A DNA stretch of 64,000 bases from NCBI RefSeq assembly GCF_001870435.1, contig NZ_MDDR01000039.1:1-64000 (forward strand). The letters run 5' to 3'. Under the pieces are notes generated by a model. The model ran no database searches, was not told where the DNA came from, and saw nothing but the letters and a program-made list of their open reading frames with translations. Source of the DNA: Pseudomonas costantinii (GTDB lineage: Bacteria; Pseudomonadota; Gammaproteobacteria; Pseudomonadales; Pseudomonadaceae). Every line of letters starts with the position of its first letter. The first letter of the stretch is position 1. Below are positions 49,610-58,303 of this stretch, in pieces. Made by a program: the position numbers and the translations under genes.

Positions 49610-52003
49610 TTAGAAGGCGTAAGTCAGCCGGGTGTAGTAGTACCCGCCGGTAAAACCGTAGGGCGAATAGGTGCCGTAGCTGGCGAGCATGGTGCTGCTC
49701 GGCACGCCTTGTTTCTTGGGATAGAGGTCAAACAGGTTCTTGGCGCCGATGGCGATGTTCAGGTCTTTGGTGAGGTTGTAGCCAAGGTCGAGATCGGTGA
49801 TCCATTTGGCGCTGTAGATCCGGTCGAGGCTGCGGTCAGCGGAGACGTTGACCTCTTTGTATGAGCCATAGCGGGTCAGGGCCAAGTTGAGGTTGAAGCG
49901 ATCGATGCTCCAGTCACCGCCCAGGATCAGTTTGGTGTTGGGCTGCACCCCGGTGATCAGGTTGCGCGCCTGGCGGTCCATCAGGTCATACGAGGTGCCC
50001 AGAATATTGGTGGACTGCTTGTAGTTGAGGATCGTGGTCTGGTTCCAGTTGAACGCCGCGGTCCATTTCAATGAGCCGAATTGGCCCAGGTCCTGGCTGT
50101 AGTTGCTGACCAGATCCAGGCCTTTGGTGCGGGTGTCGGCACCGTTGATAAAGTACTGGCCACCGGAGGTGGAGTTAATGCCGTTGTTCTGCAATACCTG
50201 GGTGACTTCAGGGCCGAGCAAGGTGCCGGTCAAGGTGATGCGGTCACGCAGGTTGATTACGTAGGCGTCGGCGGTAAAGGTCAGGCGATCGGTGGGCGTG
50301 AGGGTGAAACCGAGGCTGAAATTGGTCGAGCGTTCGGGTTTCAAGTCTTGGGCGCCGAGGGCCTTGGCCGCCGCCGAACTCACCGGCAGCACGCCGTAGT
50401 TGATCGACTGATACACCCCATCCACTACGCCATAGGTCGTGGAACGCGCGCTGAACAGGCTGTTGGCCAGGGACGGCGCACGGAAACCATTGCTGACGGT
50501 GGCGCGTACGGCGAATTGCGGAGTGAAATCGTAGCGGGTGGTCAGTTTGCCGCTGCGGGTCGCGCCGACACCTTCGTTGTAATGCTCATAACGAAAGGCA
50601 GTGCCGACGTACCAGTCCGGCACTGGGTTGAAGCCCACATCCACATAACTGGCCAGGCTGTTGCGCGAGGCGCTGGTGGCTTCGGCTGGGGAGATGCCGT
50701 TGGTGACCTGGGCCCCGGACGACGCGCAGTTGCCCGGCGCCACGCAGTAGCCACCGTTGGCGTAGGACGCCCAGTCACCGGCCTGCACCTCATAGGTGTC
50801 GCGCCGATGTTCAAAGCCATAGGACACATCGAGAGGCTTTTGCAGGCCGACGTCGAAGCCGCGCTTGAAGTCCAGGTTGGTGGTCAGCTCGGTGGAAATC
50901 CATGTACCGGACGTGAAGCTATTCGGTGTGGCTTCGCCCAGGGACGGGTTCTGGTTGTGCGTGGTGCCCTGCTCCGCCTCGTTTCGCCCGTAGGTGGTGG
51001 ACAGGTCCCAGTCCCACTCGCCGACTTTGCCTTTGCCGCCGAACGCGGCCTGGAAGTCGTCTTCATCGATGTACCACGTCGGCGTATACCCGGCCGGGTA
51101 GCCGTTCGGCCCGGTGGTGATGGTGTTGGTGATGGTCGGCAGGCGGAAGTTCTGCCCCTGCTCGGCCTTGCGGTGCGAGTAGGTGGTGAAGGAATACAGG
51201 CTGAAGCTGTCATCGATCGGCAGCTCGGCGTTGTAGGCAAGCGTTAACAGATTGGTCTTGGGTGTGCCGTAGCCGCCGTAGGTGGAACGGCCGGCTTGTT
51301 CGTAGGCTTGTGCATAGGTGTAGCCGTTGGCACTGGCCTTGTTGTCGTCATTCTGGCTGCGCGCATCCAGGGCCAGTTGCACGATGCCGCCGTTGCCGAT
51401 TTCGAAACCCTTGTTGAGACTCTGTTGAACCGTTTGTTTTTTGCCGTCATAGCCCTGACCGACGTTGGTCACCGCCGTGCCGCTGGTGTCGGCCTTGAGG
51501 ATCACGTTGATCACCCCGGCAATGGCATCGGAACCGTATTGGGCGGCGGCGCCATCACGCAGCACTTCTACATGGTCGATGGCGCTGATGGGGATCAGGT
51601 CGAGGTCGGCCGGGGCTGCGCCGGTGTTGATGCCGTTGATGTTCAGGGTGGCGCTGGTGTGACGGCGCTTGCCATTGACCAGCACCAACACTTCGGCGGC
51701 ACTCAGGCCACGCAGGTTGGGGGCCCGGGCTATACCGCTGGCGTCCCAGCCGGTTTTTTCCGGCAGGGTCAGCGACGGGATCACCGCGCTCAAGGCTTCC
51801 ATCAGGCCGGGCTTGCCGGTGCTCTGCAATTGCTTGGCGCTGACCACATCGATCGGCACCGGGCTGCTGGTGACGGTGCGCTGTTCGGCGCCACGGTTAC
51901 CGGTGACCACCACGGTGGACAAAGTACTGTCATCCTGGGCCTGGACCGTACTTGCCAACAGGGCCAGCGCCAGTGCGGCAGTCGGTTGTAAAACTTGCTT
52001 CAT
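49610..52003 (-). CDS. TonB-dependent outer-membrane receptor
   Basis: A 797-residue receptor. Signal peptide MKQVLQPTAALALALLASTVQA, then a TonB-box-like STVVVTG, the plug (VEVLRDGAAAQYGSDAIAGVINVI) and a barrel ending with Phe (TRLTYAF). GGAG precedes ATG 52003. It is the first gene of the operon that continues with ABC transporter, amine oxidase and RidA, so its ligand is more likely an amino-acid-derived or peptide-like compound than a siderophore. The plug and barrel layout resembles receptors for large organic substrates. Confidence 0.85.
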   Translation of the reverse strand: MKQVLQPTAALALALLASTVQAQDDSTLSTVVVTGNRGAEQRTVTSSPVPIDVVSAKQLQSTGKPGLMEALSAVIPSLTLPEKTGWDASGIARAPNLRGLSAAEVLVLVNGKRRHTSATLNINGINTGAAPADLDLIPISAIDHVEVLRDGAAAQYGSDAIAGVINVILKADTSGTAVTNVGQGYDGKKQTVQQSLNKGFEIGNGGIVQLALDARSQNDDNKASANGYTYAQAYEQAGRSTYGGYGTPKTNLLTLAYNAELPIDDSFSLYSFTTYSHRKAEQGQNFRLPTITNTITTGPNGYPAGYTPTWYIDEDDFQAAFGGKGKVGEWDWDLSTTYGRNEAEQGTTHNQNPSLGEATPNSFTSGTWISTELTTNLDFKRGFDVGLQKPLDVSYGFEHRRDTYEVQAGDWASYANGGYCVAPGNCASSGAQVTNGISPAEATSASRNSLASYVDVGFNPVPDWYVGTAFRYEHYNEGVGATRSGKLTTRYDFTPQFAVRATVSNGFRAPSLANSLFSARSTTYGVVDGVYQSINYGVLPVSSAAAKALGAQDLKPERSTNFSLGFTLTPTDRLTFTADAYVINLRDRITLTGTLLGPEVTQVLQNNGINSTSGGQYFINGADTRTKGLDLVSNYSQDLGQFGSLKWTAAFNWNQTTILNYKQSTNILGTSYDLMDRQARNLITGVQPNTKLILGGDWSIDRFNLNLALTRYGSYKEVNVSADRSLDRIYSAKWITDLDLGYNLTKDLNIAIGAKNLFDLYPKKQGVPSSTMLASYGTYSPYGFTGGYYYTRLTYAF

Positions 52004-52417
52004 AGCCACTCCAAACTTTCCAAATCGCGAAGTCGGGCAGTCGCGCGGCCGTCGGGGCGGCGCGATGTGCACGGGGTTTAAGGGTGTGTCTGCGGTTTGG
52101 AACTAGGTGTGGGGCGAGCGAGGGGTTTGAATTGGCAACATACGTTGAGCTCCCTTCCAACGACTCTGCTGTGGGATCAGTGGTTGATCACCGGGCTATG
52201 GCGCGCAGAATCCGAATCACGATTGGTACCATCCGAGGTCAGGGGTAGGCTGTTGAGTTCAAACATAACGGAATGAATTTCAAAAATATAATGCTATTTG
52301 GGCATAAGCTAATATTCTTAGTTTTCATTATTAATTAAAGTTTTTATTCATATAAATAATGTTTTATGGGTTAACACCGAGTGCATGGAGGCGCTCGATG
52401 CAAGGCGCCAAGCGTCA
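52004..52417. other. AT-rich intergenic region, no gene
   Basis: The 414 bases between the TonB receptor start and the LacI gene end hold no supportable gene. Bases 52260-52370 are very AT-rich. They should contain the receptor promoter; I see no convincing -35/-10 pair or operator. Confidence 0.5.
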
Positions 52418-53458
52418 TCAGGCGCTCTCGCGCTCAATCAGCCGGCACGTCAGTAAGTTCAATCGCTGCACTTCATCCTCAACCGGTAAAACGCCCAAAC
52501 TTTCAAGTACGCGCGTGGCCGCTAATACCCCGATCTCCAAGGCCGGCGGTTTGATCGTGCTAAGGCTCGGCAACAGCATTTCGGCAAATGGGTAGTCACC
52601 AAAACCCAGCACGGCGCAGTCTTGCGGGATCTTCAGCCCGGCGCGCTGCCCGGCCAGCAAGCCACCGGCCGCCAGGTTGTCATTGGCGAAGATGATCGCG
52701 TCGGGTGGCGTGGCGTGGTTCATCAACACCTCCATCGCCTGCTTGCCTGCTTCGAACGGCGCACGGTCAGCGTCCGGGGCGAAGACCCAGGGCTGCAAAC
52801 CCAGCTCTGTGATGGTGGCGGCATAACCGTCGCGCCGTTCCAGCGCACTGAAGTCGCCAGGGGCACTGTTCTGCACAAAGGCGATACGTCGATAGCCCTT
52901 GCCATGCAGGTAGCGGGCGGCCGTGACGCCCACCTCGTAATGGGAAAAGCCGATCTGCAATGGCTCGCGCTCGGGCACGTAGTCCCAGGTTTCCACGACG
53001 GGGATATCCGCTTCGGCAATCATCTTTTCAGTGCCCGCACTGTGAAAGCGGCTGGTGAGCACCAGCGCGGCCGGCGACCAACCGAGAAACGCGCGCACCG
53101 CGCTTTCTTCCTGCTCGGCACTGAAGTAACTGGACGCCAGCAACAACTGATAACCGTGGCGGCTGAGGGTGTCGCTGAAGCCCTGGATGGTATTGGCAAA
53201 AATCGGCCCCGAGATGTTCGGAATGACCATTGCCACGATCCGCCCCCGCGCCGAGGCCAACCCGCCCGCCACCAGATTGGGCACATAGCCCAACTCGGCA
53301 ACGACCTCGGCAATGCGCTCGCGACGTTCGGGCGATACCTGCTCCGGTTGGTTGAAGTAACGCGACACGGTGATCGCCGACACCCCCGCCTGGCGGGCCA
53401 CGGTGTTCAGGGTGACGCGCCCGGCGCCACGGCGTTTGCGTGGTTTGTCTTCGCTCAA
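52418..53458 (-). CDS. LacI-family regulator
   Basis: A 346-residue repressor. HTH VTLNTVARQAGVSAITVSRYFNQPEQVS at residues 15-45 is typical, followed by the hinge and a periplasmic-binding-like effector domain (IVAMVIPNISGPIFANTIQGF...). It uses a TTG start with AGGA upstream. It is GntR-like in its hinge region. It is divergent from the TonB receptor at 53667, with a perfect palindrome between them (53545-53558) as the probable operator. Sugars and sugar acids are the usual ligands of this family, but the regulated genes here suggest something else. Confidence 0.9.
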   Translation of the reverse strand: MSEDKPRKRRGAGRVTLNTVARQAGVSAITVSRYFNQPEQVSPERRERIAEVVAELGYVPNLVAGGLASARGRIVAMVIPNISGPIFANTIQGFSDTLSRHGYQLLLASSYFSAEQEESAVRAFLGWSPAALVLTSRFHSAGTEKMIAEADIPVVETWDYVPEREPLQIGFSHYEVGVTAARYLHGKGYRRIAFVQNSAPGDFSALERRDGYAATITELGLQPWVFAPDADRAPFEAGKQAMEVLMNHATPPDAIIFANDNLAAGGLLAGQRAGLKIPQDCAVLGFGDYPFAEMLLPSLSTIKPPALEIGVLAATRVLESLGVLPVEDEVQRLNLLTCRLIERESA

Positions 53459-53544
53459 GGGAAAATCCTGTTAAAAACCAAAAGGAATATAGGACTAATT
53501 TTTTAGTATTTGACGCTCTAAACCAGACCTACCAATAATGCCGA

Positions 53545-53558
53545 TGTTAGCGCTAACA
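53545..53558. promoter_or_regulatory. Palindromic LacI-type operator
   Basis: TGTTAGCGCTAACA is a perfect 14-base palindrome with central CG, the classical form for LacI/GalR-family repressors. It lies 87 bases from the LacI start and 109 bases before the TonB receptor start, so it can control both. Confidence 0.75.
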
Positions 53559-53666
53559 AAGCGCATTGTCTGCTACTCGCTCGAGCGAATGCCAGAGACG
53601 GACTCACAGGCGCTGCCCGTCGCAGAACGGCAGCGGTTCAGGGCATTTTTTTCGAGCGGGCACAAC

Positions 53667-55862
53667 ATGCACAACGTCCAACACTCCAGAGCACACTGGC
53701 TGATAGTGGCCGGTTTAACGGCCCTTCCCGTGCCAGGCGCGTTCGCGGCCGACGAGCCGGAACCCACCCTCAAACCCGTCACCGTGACGGCCACCCGTCG
53801 CGAAGAATCATTGCAGAAAGTGCCGGTGGCCGTCTCGGTCCTCGATGGCGAGCAACTGGAGCGCGATAACCGCAATGGCGTCGCGAGCATCGTGCAACAG
53901 GTGCCATCGCTGAACTTCCGCACCGGCGCGTCGAACAAGGACACCTCGTTGTTCGTGCGCGGCGTGGGCACCATTTCCACCTCCCCCGGCGTTGAGCCGA
54001 CGGTCGCCACGGTGATCGACGGCGTGGTCTACGCCCGCCCCGGCCAAGCCACCCTCGACCTGCTGGACCTGGAACGCATCGAAGTACTGCGCGGCCCGCA
54101 AGGCACACTGTTCGGCAAAAATGCATCGGCCGGTGTGCTCAACATCACAAGCAAGGCGCCCACAGCCGAGACCCACGGCTATATCGACCAGTCCTACTAC
54201 AGCGGCAATGAAAGCCGCACCCGTTTCGGCATCGGCGGCAGCCTGGTGCCGGATGTGCTCAAGGGCTCGATCAGCACGCTGTTCGGCAGCTACGACGGTA
54301 ACGTCGATAACAAGCACAACGGCCAGGAGGTCAACGGCTACAACCACAAGGGCATTCGCGGCAAGTTGGAGTTCACCCCCAATGACGACGTCAAGCTGAC
54401 GCTGATTGCCGACTATATGCAGTCCCATGACGACGGCCCGAATGGCGTGGTGAGTAAGTCGCTGACCCCAGCCTTTGCCAACGCCTTGAGCCCCGTGCGC
54501 GCCTCCAGCGACAACCGTGATATCAACACCGACACCCGCACCTATGTCGAAGACACCAACAAGGGTTTGTCTGCACAGTTGGACTGGAACCTGGGCGACT
54601 ACACCCTGACCTCGATCACCGCCTGGCGCGGTTGGGACAACACCCAGTACCAGGACGGTGATCGCCTCGGCACGGTGACTGCGTCCTTCCCCGGCACCGC
54701 CGACAAGGGCCAACTGGCGTTCAACCAATACTCCCAGGAGCTGCGCCTGGCCTCGCCCAAAGGTGAGTTCCTCGAATACGTTGGCGGCCTGTTCTACATG
54801 CACGGCAGGGACGAGGAAACCTATCAACGCACACTGAGCACCACCACACGCACCGACCGTGGCATCGCCGACTACAGCACCACCAGCGACAGCTACGCGG
54901 CGTTCGGCGAGACCACGCTGAATTTCACCTCGCGCTTTCGCGGCATTGCCGGCCTGCGTTATACCCACGATGACCTGAAATACGATCACCGCCGCGTCTC
55001 CACCTCGGCCACCACGGTCAGCGGGATTCAACCGGCAACGGCCAGTTCAGGCTCGGTGGATGAGGACGGCTGGTCCGGCCGTCTTGGCGTGCAATACGAC
55101 ATCAGCGACAACATCACCAGCTACCTGACTTACTCGCGCGGCTACAAAGGCCCGGCGTACAACGTGTTCTTCAACATGCAGCCGCGTGACACCAATGCGC
55201 TCAAACCGGAAACCTCCAACACCTGGGAAGCCGGGATCAAGGCCACCAGCTGGAACAACCGCCTGACCACCAACCTTGCGGTATTCCACAGCGATTACGA
55301 TAACTACCAGGCCAACTTTTTCGACACCGTCGCCGGCCAAGTGGTGACGCGCCTGATCAACGCCGGCAGCGTCAGCACCGAAGGCGTCGAGCTGGATTAC
55401 GCCTTGCAGGCGACCCAACAGCTCAAGTTCTCCGGCGCCCTGGCCTACACCCGTGCACGCATCGACGAGTTCGCTTGCCCGGCGGGCGCGGCGGCAACGT
55501 GCAACGTGAATGGCAAACCGCTGCCGTTCAGCCCGGACTGGAAAAGTTACGTACGCGCCGACTACACCATCCCGCTGGATAACGGCCTGGATATCGAACT
55601 GGGTACCGACTACAGCTGGCAAAGCGAAGTGCAGTACGACATCAGCCAGAACGTCGACACCAAGCAAGGCGCCTACGGCATCTGGAACGCCAGCGTGGCC
55701 CTGGCCGACTACAGCAATGGTTGGCGCGTAGCCTTCCTGGCCAAGAACCTCGCCGACAAGTCCTACTCACCGCTGCTGGCCAGTGGCGGCAACTACATCT
55801 ACCGCGCCGTGCCTCGTGACGATGAGCGTTACTTCGGTGTGCAACTGCGTAAGGATTTCTAA
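53667..55862 (+). CDS. TonB-dependent outer-membrane receptor
   Basis: A 731-residue receptor. Signal peptide near residues 1-28 (LIVAGLTALPVPGAFA), TonB-box-like LKPVTVTATRREESLQKVPVAVSV, plug motif IEVLRGPQGTLFGKNASAGVLNI, and a barrel ending in FGVQLRKDF. ATG 53667 is chosen; the frame opens earlier at 53538, but that extension would cover the operator. It starts an operon with the LLM monooxygenase (2-base gap) and a binding protein, and so probably takes up an organic substrate under LacI control. Confidence 0.85.
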   Translation: MHNVQHSRAHWLIVAGLTALPVPGAFAADEPEPTLKPVTVTATRREESLQKVPVAVSVLDGEQLERDNRNGVASIVQQVPSLNFRTGASNKDTSLFVRGVGTISTSPGVEPTVATVIDGVVYARPGQATLDLLDLERIEVLRGPQGTLFGKNASAGVLNITSKAPTAETHGYIDQSYYSGNESRTRFGIGGSLVPDVLKGSISTLFGSYDGNVDNKHNGQEVNGYNHKGIRGKLEFTPNDDVKLTLIADYMQSHDDGPNGVVSKSLTPAFANALSPVRASSDNRDINTDTRTYVEDTNKGLSAQLDWNLGDYTLTSITAWRGWDNTQYQDGDRLGTVTASFPGTADKGQLAFNQYSQELRLASPKGEFLEYVGGLFYMHGRDEETYQRTLSTTTRTDRGIADYSTTSDSYAAFGETTLNFTSRFRGIAGLRYTHDDLKYDHRRVSTSATTVSGIQPATASSGSVDEDGWSGRLGVQYDISDNITSYLTYSRGYKGPAYNVFFNMQPRDTNALKPETSNTWEAGIKATSWNNRLTTNLAVFHSDYDNYQANFFDTVAGQVVTRLINAGSVSTEGVELDYALQATQQLKFSGALAYTRARIDEFACPAGAAATCNVNGKPLPFSPDWKSYVRADYTIPLDNGLDIELGTDYSWQSEVQYDISQNVDTKQGAYGIWNASVALADYSNGWRVAFLAKNLADKSYSPLLASGGNYIYRAVPRDDERYFGVQLRKDF

Positions 55863-55864
55863 GC

Positions 55865-57196
55865 ATGAGCCGTCAACTGAAACTCGGCGCCTTCCTGATG
55901 GCCACCGGGCACCACGTCGCCGCCTGGCGCCACCCGGACGTACCGGCCAATGCCGGGCTGGATTTTGCCCAGTACAAACGCCTGGCGCGGGTTGCAGAAG
56001 CGGCGAAGTTTGATGCGTTGTTCGTGGCCGACAGCATTGCTGCCGCCACCGGTGAGGTCGCCAGCCATATGGCGCGTTCGGATCATTTCGAGCCGCTGAC
56101 GCTGCTCTCGGCGCTCAGTGCAGTCACCGACAACATCGGCCTGATCGCCACCGCGACCACCACCTACAACGAGCCGTACCACGTGGCGCGTAAATTCGCC
56201 TCGCTGGATCACTTGTCCGGCGGGCGCGCGGGCTGGAACCTGGTGACCTCGGACAACGCCGCTGAAGCACAGAATTTCGGGCGCGACGAACACCTCGGCC
56301 ATGCAGAACGCTACAGCCGCGCCAAGGAGTTTCACCAGGTGGTGACAGGGCTTTGGGACAGCTGGGACGACGACGCCTTTGTGCGCGACAAGGCCAGTGG
56401 CAGCTACTACGATCCGGCGAAACTGCACGTGCTGGATCACATCGGCGAACACTTTCGGGTCAAAGGCCCACTGAATGTGGCGCGCTCGCCCCAGGGCCAG
56501 CCGGTGATCGTGCAAGCGGGCTCTTCACCGGCCGGCCGTGAGCTGGCGGCGCAAACCGCCGAGGTGGTGTTTACCGCGCAAACCTCGTTGACCAACGCAC
56601 AGGCTTTTTACGCGGACATCAAAGGCCGTTTGAGCCGATATGGGCGTGAGGCGGATTCGCTGAAAATCATGCCAGGTGTGTTTGTCGTAGTGGGGCAAAC
56701 CGAGATTGAGGCACAGGAGAAATTCGAGGCGTTCCAGGCGCTGGTCGAACCCGAGGTGGGCGTTGCCTTGCTGGGGCGCATGCTGGGTAACTTCGACCTG
56801 TCCGGCTACCCATTGGACGGGCCGCTGCCGGAGCTGCCATTGACCGACAGCGGGCAACGCAGCCGTCAGCAATTGCTCAGTGAATTGGCAAGCCGGGAGC
56901 AACTGACCCTGGCGCAGCTGGGCCGTCGGATTGCCGGTGGTCGCGGGCATTACAGCCTGATCGGCACGCCCACGCAGATCGCCGATGAGCTGCAGCGCTG
57001 GTTTGAAAACGGCGCGGCGGATGGTTTCAATATCCTGGTGCCGCACCTGCCGGGAGGGCTGGAAGACTTTGCGCAATGGGTGGTGCCGGAGCTGCAACGG
57101 CGTGGCCTGTTTCGCACCGCATACACCGGCACTACGTTGCGCGAAAACCTGGGCTTGGCGCGCCCCGCCAATCGTTTTGCACAGGTGCCGGCATGA
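55865..57196 (+). CDS. LLM-class flavin monooxygenase (NtaA/SnaA/DszA family)
   Basis: A 443-residue luciferase-like monooxygenase. It begins RQLKLGAFLMATGHHVAAWRHPD and contains FEPLTLLSALSAVTDNIGLIATATTTYNEPYHVARKFASLDHLSGGRAGWNLVTS, the family core. Such enzymes oxidise sulfones, sulfonates or nitriloacetate-like compounds with FMNH2 from a reductase. No reductase gene is next to it. It starts two bases after the TonB receptor stop, and its stop overlaps the binding protein start (ATGA). It is paralogous to 36831-38192. Confidence 0.9.
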   Translation: MSRQLKLGAFLMATGHHVAAWRHPDVPANAGLDFAQYKRLARVAEAAKFDALFVADSIAAATGEVASHMARSDHFEPLTLLSALSAVTDNIGLIATATTTYNEPYHVARKFASLDHLSGGRAGWNLVTSDNAAEAQNFGRDEHLGHAERYSRAKEFHQVVTGLWDSWDDDAFVRDKASGSYYDPAKLHVLDHIGEHFRVKGPLNVARSPQGQPVIVQAGSSPAGRELAAQTAEVVFTAQTSLTNAQAFYADIKGRLSRYGREADSLKIMPGVFVVVGQTEIEAQEKFEAFQALVEPEVGVALLGRMLGNFDLSGYPLDGPLPELPLTDSGQRSRQQLLSELASREQLTLAQLGRRIAGGRGHYSLIGTPTQIADELQRWFENGAADGFNILVPHLPGGLEDFAQWVVPELQRRGLFRTAYTGTTLRENLGLARPANRFAQVPA

Positions 57197-58116
57197 AGTT
57201 TCCGGCGCTGATGTTGGGGTTATTGGCCCTGGCCCAAACCGCACTGGCAGCCGACCCGACGACCCTGCGTATCGGCTACCAGAAAGGCTCCATCGCCCTG
57301 GTACTCGCCAAGGAACATGGGCTGCTGGAAAAACGTTTCCCGCAGACTGACGTGAAGTGGGTCGAATTCCCCGCTGGCCCGCAGATGCTTGAAGCACTGA
57401 ACGTGGGCGCGTTGGATGTGGGTTCCACCGGCGATATCCCTCCCCTGTTCGCGCAAGCCGCCGGTGCCGATCTGGTCTATATCGGCGCCGAACCGCCCAA
57501 GCCGACCGCCGAGACTATCCTGGTGCACAACGACAGCCCGCTGCATTCGGTGGCTGATTTGAAGGGCAAGAAGGTTGCTTTCCAAAAAGGCTCCAGCTCG
57601 CACAACCTGATCCTGCGCGCGCTGAATAAAGCCGGCTTGAGTTACCAGGATATCCAGCCGGTTTACCTGCCGCCGGCCGATGCCCGTGCGGCATTCGAAC
57701 AAGGCAGCGTAGATGCCTGGGCCATCTGGGAACCGTATTCGTCACTCGCCTTGAGTCAGAGCCCCAGCCATGTGCTGGCCAACGGTGAAGGGTTGGGCTT
57801 GTCGGGGCCGGTGTATACCGCTCGCCGGGAGTATGCCAAGGCCAACGGGGTGTTTATCCACGACTTGCTGGATGAACTCAGCGCCGCTGAAGCCCTCACC
57901 CGTAGCCAACGCGAAGACAGTTTGAAGGTGCTGACGGGGTTTATGGGGCTGCCCGTCGAGGTGATTGCACGCTATATGGATAACCGCCCGCCTTCGCCGA
58001 TATCGCCGATTGATGACGTGATCATCCAGGCGCAGCAGACGACGGCGGATCTTTTTTATCAGAACCGCCTGTTGCCCGGGCCCATCGAGGTGAAAAAGGC
58101 AGTGTGGCGGGATTGA
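57193..58116 (+). CDS. SsuA/NrtA-like periplasmic binding protein
   Basis: A 307-residue solute-binding protein. Signal peptide MKFPALMLGLLALAQTALA. The segments LRIGYQKGSIALVLAKEHGLLEKRFP, VGALDVGSTGDIPPLFAQAAGADLVYIG and FEQGSVDAWAIWEPYSSLA are typical of aliphatic-sulfonate binders. ATG 57193 overlaps the monooxygenase stop. No cognate ATPase or permease is adjacent, so it must share an ABC transporter encoded elsewhere. Sulfonates or related organosulfur compounds are the likely ligands. Confidence 0.85.
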   Translation: MKFPALMLGLLALAQTALAADPTTLRIGYQKGSIALVLAKEHGLLEKRFPQTDVKWVEFPAGPQMLEALNVGALDVGSTGDIPPLFAQAAGADLVYIGAEPPKPTAETILVHNDSPLHSVADLKGKKVAFQKGSSSHNLILRALNKAGLSYQDIQPVYLPPADARAAFEQGSVDAWAIWEPYSSLALSQSPSHVLANGEGLGLSGPVYTARREYAKANGVFIHDLLDELSAAEALTRSQREDSLKVLTGFMGLPVEVIARYMDNRPPSPISPIDDVIIQAQQTTADLFYQNRLLPGPIEVKKAVWRD

Positions 58117-58118
58117 AT

Positions 58119-58204
58119 GTGGGAGCTGGCTTGCCTGCGATGGCATCAACTGGACTTTCCTGCTGTACCGAGCCGCCTGTATCGCAGGCAAGCCAGCTCC
58201 CACA
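58119..58204. repeat. REPIN-type palindrome
   Basis: TGTGGGAGCTGGCTTGCCTG and following bases (58119-58142) recur as exact reverse complement at 58181-58204 (24 bp arms) around a 38-base centre. Typical REP doublet of P. fluorescens-group genomes, between convergent genes. Confidence 0.9.
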
Positions 58205-58303
58205 AAAAAGCAGATTTTCCGGCACTCTACGAATCGGCTGTTGATCTGGTTTTTGATCCAAGGTGCAGAGTGATTACCTTCGGGCTCTCGGCAAACAGCC
58301 TGC

